A stretch of DNA of 64,000 bases from Stenotrophomonas indicatrix (GTDB lineage: Bacteria; Pseudomonadota; Gammaproteobacteria; Xanthomonadales; Xanthomonadaceae), in NCBI RefSeq assembly GCF_002750975.1, contig NZ_PEJS01000002.1:310001-374000 (forward strand). The letters run 5' to 3'. Both the position numbers and the translations under genes were made by a program. Below, in pieces: positions 8,330 through 16,717 of this stretch. Positions within the stretch are counted from its first letter, which is position 1, and every line of letters begins with the position of its first letter. The notes under the pieces are model-generated. The model was not told the origin of the DNA, ran no database searches, and saw only the letters and a list, made by a program, of their open reading frames with translations.

Positions 8330-9241
8330 CTACACCTGCCAGGCCGGCGGCAGGCCGGCCTGCAGGTGCTCGAACAGCGCGCGGATCTTGGCGGTGAAAT
8401 CGCGGCGGTCGCTCACGCAGAAGTAGACGTCCATCGGCTCCGGCTGCCAGTCGGTGCCGCAACCGAACACGCATTGCAGGCGACCATCGCGCAGGTAGGG
8501 CTCGGCCACGAACGCCGCCAGCCGGGTGATGCCGGCACCGGCGGCGGCCAGCTCGGCCAGCGCGTCGATGTCATCGCAGACCATGCTCGGCGGCAGCGCG
8601 GCATCCACCCGCTCGCCGTCCTTCAGCAGGCCCCAGCGCAGTGGCCGGCCATCGGTGGGAAAGCGATGCAGCAGGCCGCGATGGGCGGCCAGCTGCGCCG
8701 GTTGCAACGGCGTGCCGTGCGCCTGCAGGTACGCCGGCGAGGCGCAGAACACGAACGGGATGCGTGCCAGAGGGCGTGCCACCAGCCCGTCCTCCAGCTG
8801 CGCGCCGATGCGGATGCTGGCATCCACCGCCTCGGCACCGTGCTGCACGGCGCGATCGGTCAGGCGCAGCTCCAGCTGCAGCTGCGGGTAGCGCTGCTGC
8901 AATGAGGGCAGCAGCGGTGCCAGCACGTGCCGGCCGAACGCGCTGCTGCTGGCGATGCGCAGGGGCCCGGCCGGCTCCACGTCGCCGGCGGTCACCATTG
9001 CCTGCGCGCGCGCCAGGTCGGCTTCGATATGCCGCACCTGCGCCAGGTACACCGTGCCGGCCTCGCTCAGCGCCAGCTGGCGCGTACTGCGGTTCAGCAG
9101 CCGCACGCCCAGGTGGGCCTCCAGCCGGTTGATGTTCTGGCCCACGGCGGTGGCGCTGATGCCAAGGGTGCGCGCCGCAGCGGCAATGCTGCCGGTCTCT
9201 GCGGTGCGGGTGAAGCTGCGGATGAGCTGCAACAGGTTCAT
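8330..9241 (-). CDS. LysR-family transcriptional regulator
   Basis: DNA-binding regulator, 303 residues. An N-terminal winged helix-turn-helix (about 1-60, with FTRTAETGSIAAAARTLGIS) is followed by a periplasmic-binding-protein-like effector domain (about 88-295). Length and layout are standard. The ATG at 9241 is chosen because LysR proteins begin within a few residues of the first helix. It is convergent with the old yellow enzyme gene and divergent from purU (113 bp between starts), so either neighbour could be a target; the usual LysR arrangement favours the divergent side. Effector unknown. Confidence 0.92.
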   Translation of the reverse strand: MNLLQLIRSFTRTAETGSIAAAARTLGISATAVGQNINRLEAHLGVRLLNRSTRQLALSEAGTVYLAQVRHIEADLARAQAMVTAGDVEPAGPLRIASSSAFGRHVLAPLLPSLQQRYPQLQLELRLTDRAVQHGAEAVDASIRIGAQLEDGLVARPLARIPFVFCASPAYLQAHGTPLQPAQLAAHRGLLHRFPTDGRPLRWGLLKDGERVDAALPPSMVCDDIDALAELAAAGAGITRLAAFVAEPYLRDGRLQCVFGCGTDWQPEPMDVYFCVSDRRDFTAKIRALFEHLQAGLPPAWQV

Positions 9242-9354
9242 GACCGACCAGCTTGCCATGCGGAAGGCCAAGTATCGCTTGGGTCTGTCCCAAGCAGTCG
9301 GTTGCATCGGTGACCATCGTGCACCACGGGAGTGGGCTGGCCTACACTCCGGCG

Positions 9355-10206
9355 ATGCGCCCCGATTCCATCCTCACTCTCTCCTGTCCCGACCGTACCG
9401 GCATCGTCTACCGCGTGTCGGGCCTGTTGTTCGACCACGGCTGCAACATCCTCGACGCCCAGCAGTTCGGCGACGAGGAGAGCGGTCGCTTCTTCCTGCG
9501 CGTGCACTTCGACCGCGATGCGGGCCTGCCGCTGGACACCGTGCACGCCGCGATGGCCGCACTGGCCGCAGACTTCGGCATGGACTGGCAGCTGCATGAT
9601 GGCCGCCGCCGGCCGCGCCTGCTGGTGCTGGTCAGCAAGCAGGGCCATTGCCTGAACGACCTGCTGTTCCGTGCCCACAGCGGCCAGTTGAAGGTGGACA
9701 TCGCTGCGGTGGCCTCCAACCATGCCGACTTCGCAGCACTGGCAGCGTCCTACCAGGTGCCGTTCCACCACCTGCCGGTGAACGCCGACACGCGCGCGGC
9801 GCAGGAACAGCAGATCATCGATCTGGTCGAGCGCGAGCGCATCGACCTGGTGGTGCTGGCGCGCTACATGCAGATTCTCTCGCCCACGCTGTGCCGTGCG
9901 CTGGCGGGCAGGGCGATCAACATCCACCACAGCTTCCTGCCCAGCTTCAAGGGCGCGCAGCCGTACCACCAGGCGCACGCGCGCGGGGTCAAGATCATCG
10001 GCGCCACCGCGCACTACGTCACCGAAGACCTGGACGAAGGCCCGATCATCGAACAGGACGTGGCCCGCGTGGACCACGCGATGACCCCGCGCGAACTGGT
10101 ACGGCTGGGCAGCGATACCGAATCGCAGGTGCTGGCGCGGGCGGTACGCCGGCATGTGGAGCACCGCATCCTGCTCAACGGGCACCGCACGGTGGTGTTC
10201 AGGTAA
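9355..10206 (+). CDS. purU: Formyltetrahydrofolate deformylase
   Basis: Hydrolyses 10-formyltetrahydrofolate to formate and tetrahydrofolate, supplying formate to purine synthesis and balancing the one-carbon pool. The 283-residue product has an N-terminal ACT regulatory domain (about 1-85, starting TLSCPDRTGIVYRV) and a formyltransferase-fold catalytic domain with the Asn-His-Asp set seen in INIHHSFLPSFKG and EDLDEGPI. Length matches the family (about 280). Its last 8 bases overlap the convergent NYN gene. Confidence 0.95.
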   Translation: MRPDSILTLSCPDRTGIVYRVSGLLFDHGCNILDAQQFGDEESGRFFLRVHFDRDAGLPLDTVHAAMAALAADFGMDWQLHDGRRRPRLLVLVSKQGHCLNDLLFRAHSGQLKVDIAAVASNHADFAALAASYQVPFHHLPVNADTRAAQEQQIIDLVERERIDLVVLARYMQILSPTLCRALAGRAINIHHSFLPSFKGAQPYHQAHARGVKIIGATAHYVTEDLDEGPIIEQDVARVDHAMTPRELVRLGSDTESQVLARAVRRHVEHRILLNGHRTVVFR

Positions 10207-10918
10207 CGCGGGCAGTGCCCGGGATGGAGCCCGGCAATTGCCCACGATGCGCCCGCTGCTGCTGGACTGGCCTGGGACAGGTGGAACGCACGCCATCGAT
10301 ATGTTCCATCAGCCCTTTGGGAATGGATGACCACATCGGATCCAATACGAAATCGACCCCTTCACGCCGGGCGAGCTTCGCGGCGGGCACGAAGTCGGCA
10401 TCGCCGGCCATCAGGATGATCTGGCGGACCTGGCGCTTGAGGGCGAGTGAGGAAATGTCGATGCCGATGCGCATGTCCACGCCTTTCTGTCGCACATCCG
10501 GTTGCAGCTCATCGGCTTGAAGATCGCCGAAGGTCCGCTTGCCCTTGAGCAGGTCGTCGAAGGTTCGCGATCCGGTCGTCCACGAACTGAAGTCGGTGAG
10601 GTGGCCAAGACGCAGGGCGACCTTCCGCTTCTGCTTCAGCGCCTCGTGCAGGCTGGATCTGAACAGTGCTTCGTCGGATCGCGAGTAGTCGATGCACAGC
10701 CCCGAAATCGGGTTGTGCATCCTCTTGCACAGCGGCGGGCAATCGTAGAAGAAGATGCGATAGAGATCGCGTCGCTCGCCACTTGCATGCTTCAGATGGG
10801 CGATGGCCCATCGGTGAGCGACCTCGGCGGCGCGTTGAGCGTTGTAGGCGTTGTGGGGCTCGATGCGGCGAAAGCGTTTGATGAAATAGCCGCCATCAAT
10901 GAGAACTGCCGTCGGCAT
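10199..10918 (-). CDS. NYN-domain protein (PIN-like nuclease fold, DUF88/LabA type)
   Basis: Predicted PIN-fold RNase-like protein of 239 residues. It shows the first acidic strand AVLIDGGYF at the N-terminus and IILMAGDADFVPAAKLA near residue 170, the two motifs that place the metal-binding aspartates in NYN proteins. The middle (LYRIFFYDCPP, then a helical insert of about 80 residues) also fits. A strong AGGAGG ribosome site precedes the ATG at 10918. It is convergent with purU (8-bp overlap). Substrate and biological role are unknown; relatives have been tied to RNA metabolism or phage defence, but nothing here specifies this. Confidence 0.8.
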   Translation of the reverse strand: MPTAVLIDGGYFIKRFRRIEPHNAYNAQRAAEVAHRWAIAHLKHASGERRDLYRIFFYDCPPLCKRMHNPISGLCIDYSRSDEALFRSSLHEALKQKRKVALRLGHLTDFSSWTTGSRTFDDLLKGKRTFGDLQADELQPDVRQKGVDMRIGIDISSLALKRQVRQIILMAGDADFVPAAKLARREGVDFVLDPMWSSIPKGLMEHIDGVRSTCPRPVQQQRAHRGQLPGSIPGTARVT

Positions 10919-11063
10919 ACCGTTGCCCTCCTGGCTTCGTCCAATGAAAAAGCCCTCGGTTCGGCCGTCCCGCGATCTGTTGGGGGGCGTACTTGGAGGG
11001 CTGGATGGGCTCGATTCTGCAGGGGGCGAATCAGGCGCACAAGCGGCAGAGGCGACACGCTGC

Positions 11064-11690
11064 CTACAGGATCGCGATCCTCGCCTTCGCCAGGGCCTCG
11101 CGCACCATGCCGTCATTGGCCTCGGTCACCGGCCGGGTCAGCTCCCACAGGAATTTCACCCGGAAACCCGACTTCACCGCGTCCTGCGCGCTCCACAGCA
11201 CGCAGTAGTCGCGGGCCAGCCCGCACACGTGCACCTCGCGGATGCCGCGTTCGTGCAGCCAGCCGGCCAGCCCTGTGGCCGGGCGCGTGCCGTCCGGGCC
11301 GTGGTTCTCGCGGAAGGCGCTGTAGGAATCCACCTGCTGGCGGCTGCCCTTGCGCAGGATCAGGTCGGCCACGGTCCAGTCCACGCCGGGGTGCAGGGCG
11401 GCGCCGGTGCTGCCCTGCACGCAGTGGTCCGGCCACAGGGTCTGCGGCTGTGCATGCAGCAGGATGGCTTCAAAAGGCAGATGGCCCGGGTGCTGGCTGG
11501 CGAACGAGGCGTGGTTGGCCGGGTGCCAGTCCTGGGTGGCCACCACGGTGCGGTAGCGGCGCTCGGCCAGCAGCGCGTTGATCGGTGCCACCAGCACATC
11601 GCCCTGTTCGCAGGCGAGGGCGCCACCGGGCATGAAGTCCGGCTGCAGGTCGATCACCAGCAGGGCGACATCAGCGGGCAGGGCGGTCAT
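11064..11690 (-). CDS. pncA: Nicotinamidase
   Basis: Cysteine hydrolase of the isochorismatase fold that converts nicotinamide to nicotinate in NAD salvage. The 208-residue product has the catalytic Asp in LLVIDLQPDF, a metal-binding stretch DWHPANHASF, the catalytic Lys in LILRKGS and the nucleophilic Cys in CGLARDYCV, the full D-K-C set. Length is normal for bacterial PncA (about 210). It sits 57 bp downstream of queH on the same strand, separated by a perfect hairpin. Confidence 0.93.
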   Translation of the reverse strand: MTALPADVALLVIDLQPDFMPGGALACEQGDVLVAPINALLAERRYRTVVATQDWHPANHASFASQHPGHLPFEAILLHAQPQTLWPDHCVQGSTGAALHPGVDWTVADLILRKGSRQQVDSYSAFRENHGPDGTRPATGLAGWLHERGIREVHVCGLARDYCVLWSAQDAVKSGFRVKFLWELTRPVTEANDGMVREALAKARIAIL

Positions 11691-11711
11691 GGCAGGTCCA
11701 GCACAACGGAA

Positions 11712-11738
11712 GATGGGCGGCCAGCGTGGCCGCCCATC
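11712..11738. terminator. Hairpin between queH and pncA
   Basis: A perfect 12-bp stem, GATGGGCGGCCA and its complement around a 3-base loop, directly after the queH stop. There is no T tract, so it may be a weak terminator or an RNA-stability element. Confidence 0.45.
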
Positions 11739-11747
11739 GCGCGCACG

Positions 11748-12419
11748 TCAATCGCCGCTGGCGGTGTCGTTGTCCTGCCCGTAATACAGCAGGCCGATCC
11801 TGATGCGCTCGCGGCCGTTCTCGCGACGATGGCGGTTGGCATCGCGCAGCGAGTAGACGCAGCCACAGTACTCCTGCTGGTAGAACTGCTCGCGCTTGCT
11901 GATCTCGATCATGCGGCTGGCACCGCCGCCCTTGCGCCAGTTGTAGTCCCAGTACTGCAGGCCCTCGTAGCGCGAGGCGGCGCGCACACCACAGTCGTTG
12001 ATCTGCGCCATGTTCTTCCAGCGCGAGATGCCCAGCGAGGAGCTGATGGTGTCGTAGCCGTGCTCGTGCGCGTACAGCGCGGTGCGCTCGAAGCGCATGT
12101 CGAAGCACATGGTGCAGCGGATGCCACGCTCGGGTTCGTTCTCCATGCCACGCGCACGGCTGAACCAGTTGTCGGTGTCGTAGTCGCAGTCGATGAAGGG
12201 GATGCCGTGCTGTTCGGCGAAGCGGATGTTCTCCTGCTTGCGCAGTTCGTATTCCTTCACCGGATGGATGTTGGGGTTGTAGAAGAAGATCGCGTAGTCG
12301 ATCCCGGAGGCGGTGATCGCCTCCATCACTTCGCCCGAGCATGGCGCACAGCACGAGTGCAGCAACAGGCGCTGGCCGTTGTCGGGAAGGGTCAGGGTGG
12401 GGCGTTGGAGCTCGGTCAT
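11748..12419 (-). CDS. queH: Epoxyqueuosine reductase QueH
   Basis: Catalyses the last step of queuosine tRNA modification, reducing epoxyqueuosine to queuosine; QueH is the non-cobalamin alternative to QueG. The 223-residue product has the conserved cysteine sets of the family: HSCCAPCSG near the N-terminus, CTMCFDMR around the middle and EYCGC near the end, which bind an iron-sulfur cluster and an extra iron in studied members. [17 protein letters not shown] is also typical. Start at ATG 12419; another in-frame ATG 12 bp upstream is equally lacking in a clear ribosome site. Confidence 0.9.
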   Translation of the reverse strand: MTELQRPTLTLPDNGQRLLLHSCCAPCSGEVMEAITASGIDYAIFFYNPNIHPVKEYELRKQENIRFAEQHGIPFIDCDYDTDNWFSRARGMENEPERGIRCTMCFDMRFERTALYAHEHGYDTISSSLGISRWKNMAQINDCGVRAASRYEGLQYWDYNWRKGGGASRMIEISKREQFYQQEYCGCVYSLRDANRHRRENGRERIRIGLLYYGQDNDTASGD

Positions 12420-12905
12420 CGTCGGGTGCATCTGGGCGTGGGCAGCGGGTCTGGACGGAAACCGTGAACAGGACGCGCGCGGCCACATCGCCTGCACGCG
12501 CAGGACGACGACGGCCCCGGCAACCTCCCCGCGGAGATTCCAGGTCGAGTCAGGGGGACGGTCGTGTCCCCCGGCCGGGGCCGGTATTCGGGCTGATGGA
12601 CACGGGCCGGCTGGCCCACCTACTACCTGCCGCTTCCCAGGCGCGAGCCCAGTGCTGTTGGCAGGATTCGTTTCCATTCACCGCTGCGGGGCAGCTCCGG
12701 AATGGGCGCGCGAAGCGCCTTCACCGGATTCCCGTTTAAATCCCTGCCGCCATCGAAGCCACGGCAGGGATACCTTCGGCGTGCCCAAGGTGGACGCGTT
12801 GGCGGCAATGGTCAAGGGCCGGTGAAAACGCAGGGCTGTGGCGCGTTTCTCAGGCTGTGAGAGTGCCTCTTGCCATACTGGGCACCGACAGACGGGAGGT
12901 GGCTC
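12420..12905. other. Gap between queH and the patatin gene
   Basis: No convincing gene. It contains GC-rich inverted pieces and one clear hairpin at about 12740-12772 (ATCCCTGCC/GGCAGGGAT). Promoters of the two divergent genes must lie here, but I cannot point to strong -35/-10 pairs. Confidence 0.4.
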
Positions 12906-14783
12906 GTGGCGGCGAAGTACTGCGATCTGGTCATGAAAGGTGGCATCACCAGTGGCATCGTGTATCCCAACGCGGTGCTCGCGCTGGCCCGCGAATACCG
13001 TTTCAAGAGCATCGGTGGCACCTCGGCCGGTGCGATCGCCGCTGCCGTGGCGGCCGCTGCGGCATACGGCGACCGGCGCCAGCAGGCCGGCGAAACCCTG
13101 CCCGGTGACGCCGGGTATGGCGGCCTGTCGGCGGTGTCGGCGCAGCTGTCGCGGCGTGGATTCATCTACAGCCTTTTCCAGCCTGCCGCCGGCGCGCGCG
13201 CTGCGTATCGGTTGCTGGTGGTGCTGACCGGCAACGCCGGCTGGCCACGCAAGCTGCTGTGCCTGGCCATCGCGGTGTTCCAGATCGCGCCGCTGGAAGT
13301 GCTGGTGTCGTTGGCACTGCTGCTCGGCCTGGGCTGGTGGGGCGGTGGCTGGAGCGGCGTGGCGGCGACCCTGCTGCCGTCGCTGCTGTGTGCCTACGGC
13401 GCAGGCGTGGCGGCCGCTGCGCTGCGCGTGGCCCGGGTGGCGCGGCGCAACCTGCTGGGCCTGTGCAGCGGGCTTAGCCGGGATGCAGGCAAGCCGGCGC
13501 TGACCGAATGGCTGCATGAAAGCCTGCAGCAGCTGTCGGGCAAGCCGATGGATGCACCGCTGACCTTCGCCGATCTGCACGACGCGCCGCGCTATTCAGG
13601 CGAACCGGACAGCCCGCATGCGATCTCCCTGCAGATGATCACCACCTGCGTATCGCACAACGAACCGCGCACGCTGCCGTTGGGCGGGGCGCAGTTCTGG
13701 TTCCTGCGCGAGGAGTTCGAGCAGCTGTTCCCGGCCAGTGTGGTGCAGTGGATGGTCGACCGCGCCGGACCACCGCGCGAGGTTGAAGGCCACAACTACT
13801 ACCACCTGCCGCAGGGTGCGTCGCTGCCGGTACTGGTGGCCACGCGCATGAGCCTCAGCTTCCCGCTGCTGATCAGCGCGGTGCCGCTGCATGAGCCCTC
13901 GCGTCGCGAACGTCGCTGCGAGCCGACGTCGACGGCTGCAGGCGAGGCCGGACACAACGTGGCCGACAGCATGGAAGGGCTGACCAGCGCGGGCCAGGCC
14001 TGTGGTCCGGTGATCACCGCGTTCCGGGTGTGCTGGTTCTCCGATGGCGGCATCAGCAGCAACTTCCCGATCCACCTGTTCGATGCCGCGCTGCCGCGCT
14101 GGCCGACCTTCGCCATCAACCTGGTCTATCCGCAACGTCCCGAGCCGGTGGTGCGCGAGAGCGACAGCCGCCAGGCGCTGGAGCGCGCGGTGTTCCTTCC
14201 CACCGAAAACCGGCATGGATGGCAGCGACATTACCAGTCCATCGCCACGCCGCTGGCGGCCGGTGAGCTGGGCCGCTTCCTGTTTGCGGTGGTGGCCACC
14301 ATGCAGAACTGGCGCGACCTGCTGCAGGCGCGTGCGCCGGGGTATCGCGACCGCATCGTGCATGTGAGCCTGCAGGGCGACGAGGGAGGCATGAACCTGG
14401 ACATGCCACAGGAGGTGCTGACCCGCATCGCCGACAAGGGCAGCCTCGCCGGTGCACGCTTCTGTTCGTTCTCGTTCGAGAACCATTACTGGATCCGTTG
14501 GCGCAACCTGGCCTCGGCTTACCAGCGCTACACGCTGGAAATATCGCGCACCGACGATCCGGCGCAGCAGGTGCTGGCCTATCGCGCGGCCTATGCGATG
14601 GTGGCCACCGGCACACCGCCACCGCCGTCGTACAAGCTGGGTTCGGAAGACAAGCGGCTGGCGTCGCAGCAGCTGTGGGGGCTGATGGTGGAACAGGGCC
14701 GCAGCTGGGATGACCTTGGCCCCGACCTCACCGATGGCTCGCCACGGCCGTTGCCACAGATGAAGGTGACGCCGATCTATTGA
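12906..14783 (+). CDS. Patatin-like phospholipase with internal membrane segments
   Basis: Predicted serine lipid acyl hydrolase of 625 residues. The Ser-Asp dyad of patatins is visible: GGTSAGA (GxSxG, about S38) and SDGGISSNFP (DGG, about residue 380). The N-terminal part begins DLVMKGGITSGIVYPNAV. Between the two motifs lies a hydrophobic stretch (about 115-170) that could form two membrane helices, unlike the shorter soluble patatins. GTG 12906 is the chosen start because GGGAGG sits 7 bases before it; an in-frame ATG at 12870 is possible. It appears to be a single-gene transcript. Family firm, substrate unknown. Confidence 0.85.
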   Translation: MAAKYCDLVMKGGITSGIVYPNAVLALAREYRFKSIGGTSAGAIAAAVAAAAAYGDRRQQAGETLPGDAGYGGLSAVSAQLSRRGFIYSLFQPAAGARAAYRLLVVLTGNAGWPRKLLCLAIAVFQIAPLEVLVSLALLLGLGWWGGGWSGVAATLLPSLLCAYGAGVAAAALRVARVARRNLLGLCSGLSRDAGKPALTEWLHESLQQLSGKPMDAPLTFADLHDAPRYSGEPDSPHAISLQMITTCVSHNEPRTLPLGGAQFWFLREEFEQLFPASVVQWMVDRAGPPREVEGHNYYHLPQGASLPVLVATRMSLSFPLLISAVPLHEPSRRERRCEPTSTAAGEAGHNVADSMEGLTSAGQACGPVITAFRVCWFSDGGISSNFPIHLFDAALPRWPTFAINLVYPQRPEPVVRESDSRQALERAVFLPTENRHGWQRHYQSIATPLAAGELGRFLFAVVATMQNWRDLLQARAPGYRDRIVHVSLQGDEGGMNLDMPQEVLTRIADKGSLAGARFCSFSFENHYWIRWRNLASAYQRYTLEISRTDDPAQQVLAYRAAYAMVATGTPPPPSYKLGSEDKRLASQQLWGLMVEQGRSWDDLGPDLTDGSPRPLPQMKVTPIY

Positions 14784-14801
14784 TCGCGGTGCGCCGCTGC
14801 G

Positions 14802-14827
14802 CTCGCCGGGCATGGCCCGGCGCTACC
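14802..14827 (-). repeat. SMAG palindrome, inverted
   Basis: GCCGGGC/GCCCGGC stem with the GTAG head on the minus strand (CTACC at the right end), between the convergent patatin and DUF1028 genes. Confidence 0.8.
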
Positions 14828-14832
14828 GTTGG

Positions 14833-15786
14833 CTATCGCCACGCCTCGACCACTGCATCGCCGCGCAATGGCGCATACAACGGCAAGGCCAATTCCTGCT
14901 TCACCCATCCCGGGTTGAGCGCGCGCAATCCCGCCAGGTATTCGCGGGCCAATGCGGTTTCACCCTGCGACATCGCCAGCCGCGCCGCGCGTGCCCACGT
15001 CCGGTCCCAGCCATGCGCCAGCGCCAGCGAGGTGGCCAGCGACGCACGTGCGCCGGCCACGTCGCCCTTTTCCCACTGCTGTTCGGCGCGGATGATCGCT
15101 TCATTCGAAAGCCGCATGTCGTACAGCTCGCGCAGGCGCGCCACGGCACGCGGGTCGGCATCCACGCGCAGGTCGGTGTCCTGCCAGTCGCCGCCAGGCG
15201 TGCGCACCAGCAATGCCGCCGACCATTGCCCGCTGCGTTGTCCACCCGCCGCTTGTCCCGCTTCCAGCGCTGCCAACAGGCGCGCGGCAAGCGCACCGTG
15301 GGTGGTCGTAAACGCGCGTTGCATCGCCGCCAGCACGTCCGGCCCAACCAGTCCGTTGCCTTGCACGCTCACCTTGCCCTCGCCAACGGCACCGGCCCAA
15401 TCGGCCCGCTGCGCGATCGCGCCGGTGTACTGCGCGTTGCCACCGCGCGCGCTGACCAGGCCAATCTGGCGCTCGGCGATGCTGGTGCCATCGAAATCGC
15501 CGTCCTCATCCAGCAGTTGCTTCAGCACCTGCGCGGGCGAGCGACCCGTAGCCAGTAGTTCCAGACCCTTCGACCCATAGGTCGGGTTGGTTTCGAACTG
15601 GCTGGCGACCGCGCCGACCTTCGCCTGCGCCCACGGCACGCCCACTCCTCCGACAGCGAGGTTGTGCGTGGCCACCGCCACGCCGCAGTCGCCGGCCTCG
15701 TTGCAGGCAACAATGGAGAAGGTCGCCCACGCCGGTGTCGCGACAGCAGCAAGCAGCAGGGCCAGGCAGGGGCGCAGCACGTACAT
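14833..15786 (-). CDS. Secreted DUF1028 (Ntn-hydrolase-fold) protein
   Basis: A 317-residue exported protein with a Sec signal peptide (hydrophobic core LALLLAAVA, probable cleavage after TPAWA). The mature protein begins TFSIVACNEAGDCGVAVAT, the standard start of DUF1028 domains, which have an N-terminal-nucleophile hydrolase fold; a mature N-terminal Thr fits that fold. The DUF1028 part runs to about residue 230, and the rest is a helical tail resembling a tetratricopeptide-like extension (EQQWEKGDVAGARASLA). Start at ATG 15786 with GGAGA just upstream. Activity is not known for this family. It is divergent from the next gene. Confidence 0.85.
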   Translation of the reverse strand: MYVLRPCLALLLAAVATPAWATFSIVACNEAGDCGVAVATHNLAVGGVGVPWAQAKVGAVASQFETNPTYGSKGLELLATGRSPAQVLKQLLDEDGDFDGTSIAERQIGLVSARGGNAQYTGAIAQRADWAGAVGEGKVSVQGNGLVGPDVLAAMQRAFTTTHGALAARLLAALEAGQAAGGQRSGQWSAALLVRTPGGDWQDTDLRVDADPRAVARLRELYDMRLSNEAIIRAEQQWEKGDVAGARASLATSLALAHGWDRTWARAARLAMSQGETALAREYLAGLRALNPGWVKQELALPLYAPLRGDAVVEAWR

Positions 15787-15901
15787 GGTCGTCTCCGGTG
15801 ATGGGGTTGGACTGGGATGCAACGAACCTGCGGAAGGTTTAATGCAGGCGGCGGCGGGCGCCCTAGAATGTCCGGCTCTTCATGCATGCAAGGAATGCCC
15901 G

Positions 15902-16339
15902 ATGTCCGCCCGCCAGGAACTGCTGGACCTGCTTGAACGCCTCGATGCCCGTGACGCGGACCACTTCCCGGTGGTGCCGCTGGCGGCGTACTTCGAAGGC
16001 AACGACCAGGAAGAGAGCATCGCACCGAACCAGTGGGGCTATGGCCGTCCGCCGATCGCCGAACTGTACGCCCGCTTCGCCGCCATTGCCGCGCGCCCGG
16101 AGGTGGAAGGTGTGTACGTGGGCTTGCACCAGGACTGGGGCAGCGCACTGGAGGATGACAGCGAATGGCCAGCGGCCGAGAACGTGCACCTGCTGACCAG
16201 CGCCGATGCGGCGACCGTTGAAGAGTGGCTGCAGGGGCTGGAATGCGATGGCGTAGGCGAGGGCTGGCCGTATGGACAGCACGTCGATGCGCCGCTGCCC
16301 TCCGCCGGCCATCGCGTGCTGACCGTGTTCTGGGACTAG
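15902..16339 (+). CDS. Hypothetical cytoplasmic protein, 145 residues
   Basis: Not recognised. It is an acidic soluble protein (MSARQELLDLLERLDARDAD at the start, GEGWPYGQHVDAPLPSAGH near the end) with no signal peptide or membrane segment. Codon use is like the neighbours, so it is probably a real gene. It is divergent from the DUF1028 gene, and its stop codon touches a SMAG-like palindrome. Confidence 0.7.
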   Translation: MSARQELLDLLERLDARDADHFPVVPLAAYFEGNDQEESIAPNQWGYGRPPIAELYARFAAIAARPEVEGVYVGLHQDWGSALEDDSEWPAAENVHLLTSADAATVEEWLQGLECDGVGEGWPYGQHVDAPLPSAGHRVLTVFWD

Positions 16340-16363
16340 TAAAGCCACGCCATGCGTGGATGC
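16338..16363 (+). repeat. SMAG-like palindrome (CCACGC subtype)
   Basis: AGTAAAG head followed by a CCACGC/GCGTGG stem. It is the same subtype as copies at 50226, 58832 and 58893, with a mutated head. Confidence 0.6.
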
Positions 16364-16383
16364 ATTTCGCGCACGGCCAGAGC

Positions 16384-16408
16384 GTGCCAACCAAGGTTGG
16401 CACCTACC
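16384..16408 (-). repeat. SMAG-like palindrome (GCCAACC subtype), inverted
   Basis: GTGCCAACC/GGTTGGCAC stem ending in CTACC, so the GTAG head is on the minus strand. Confidence 0.65.
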
Positions 16409-16425
16409 AGAGCGGATATCCGGAT

Positions 16426-16464
16426 GGGGTCAGGGCCCGTTGCGTCGCAACGGGCCCTGACCCC
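16426..16464. repeat. 39-base perfect palindrome
   Basis: Two 19-base arms, beginning GGGGTCAGGGCCCG and ending CGGGCCCTGACCCC, around a single central base. A related but degraded GGGTCAGATCCC element is at 55577, so this is a dispersed repeat family distinct from SMAG. Confidence 0.85.
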
Positions 16465-16492
16465 GGTGCCGACCAACCGGTCGGCACCCACC
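16465..16492 (+). repeat. SMAG-body-like hairpin
   Basis: GTGCCGACC/GGTCGGCAC stem, the same sequence type as the hairpin after nrdA, without an intact GTAG head. Confidence 0.5.
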
Positions 16493-16531
16493 ATCAGCAG
16501 CAGGTTCCAACAGTCGCGGGAACCTGTCGAA

Positions 16532-16633
16532 GGCGGGGTGGGTTCGGTTGCGGGGGCGTGAGCCGCATGGATGCGGCGACCGAGCTTACATGGACGTACT
16601 TGCAGCGTCCCCCGCAACCGGACCCACCCCGCC
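16532..16633. repeat. Long inverted repeat with a structured loop
   Basis: Arms at 16532-16558 and 16606-16633 pair over about 27 bases with only a few mismatches (GGCGGGGTGGGT against ACCCACCCCGCC at the base). The enclosed loop contains a second stem, GCCGCAT/ATGCGGC at 16562-16577. A smaller hairpin (CAGGTTCC/GGAACCTG, 16501-16526) precedes it. It could be a structured RNA or a REP-like mobile repeat. The gap 16340-16717 holds no gene. Confidence 0.7.
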
Positions 16634-16717
16634 ATCCCACGGAATGCCCGCTGTTGCTTTTGCTGTTGCCTTGGATTGAAGCAGGTGCAGGGCGCAGCCC
16701 TGCCGAACCCCCAACCC

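Noticed and set aside
10199..10206. The purU-NYN overlap as a regulatory antisense device
   Set aside because: An 8-bp convergent overlap of stop regions is common in compact genomes and gives no evidence for regulation.
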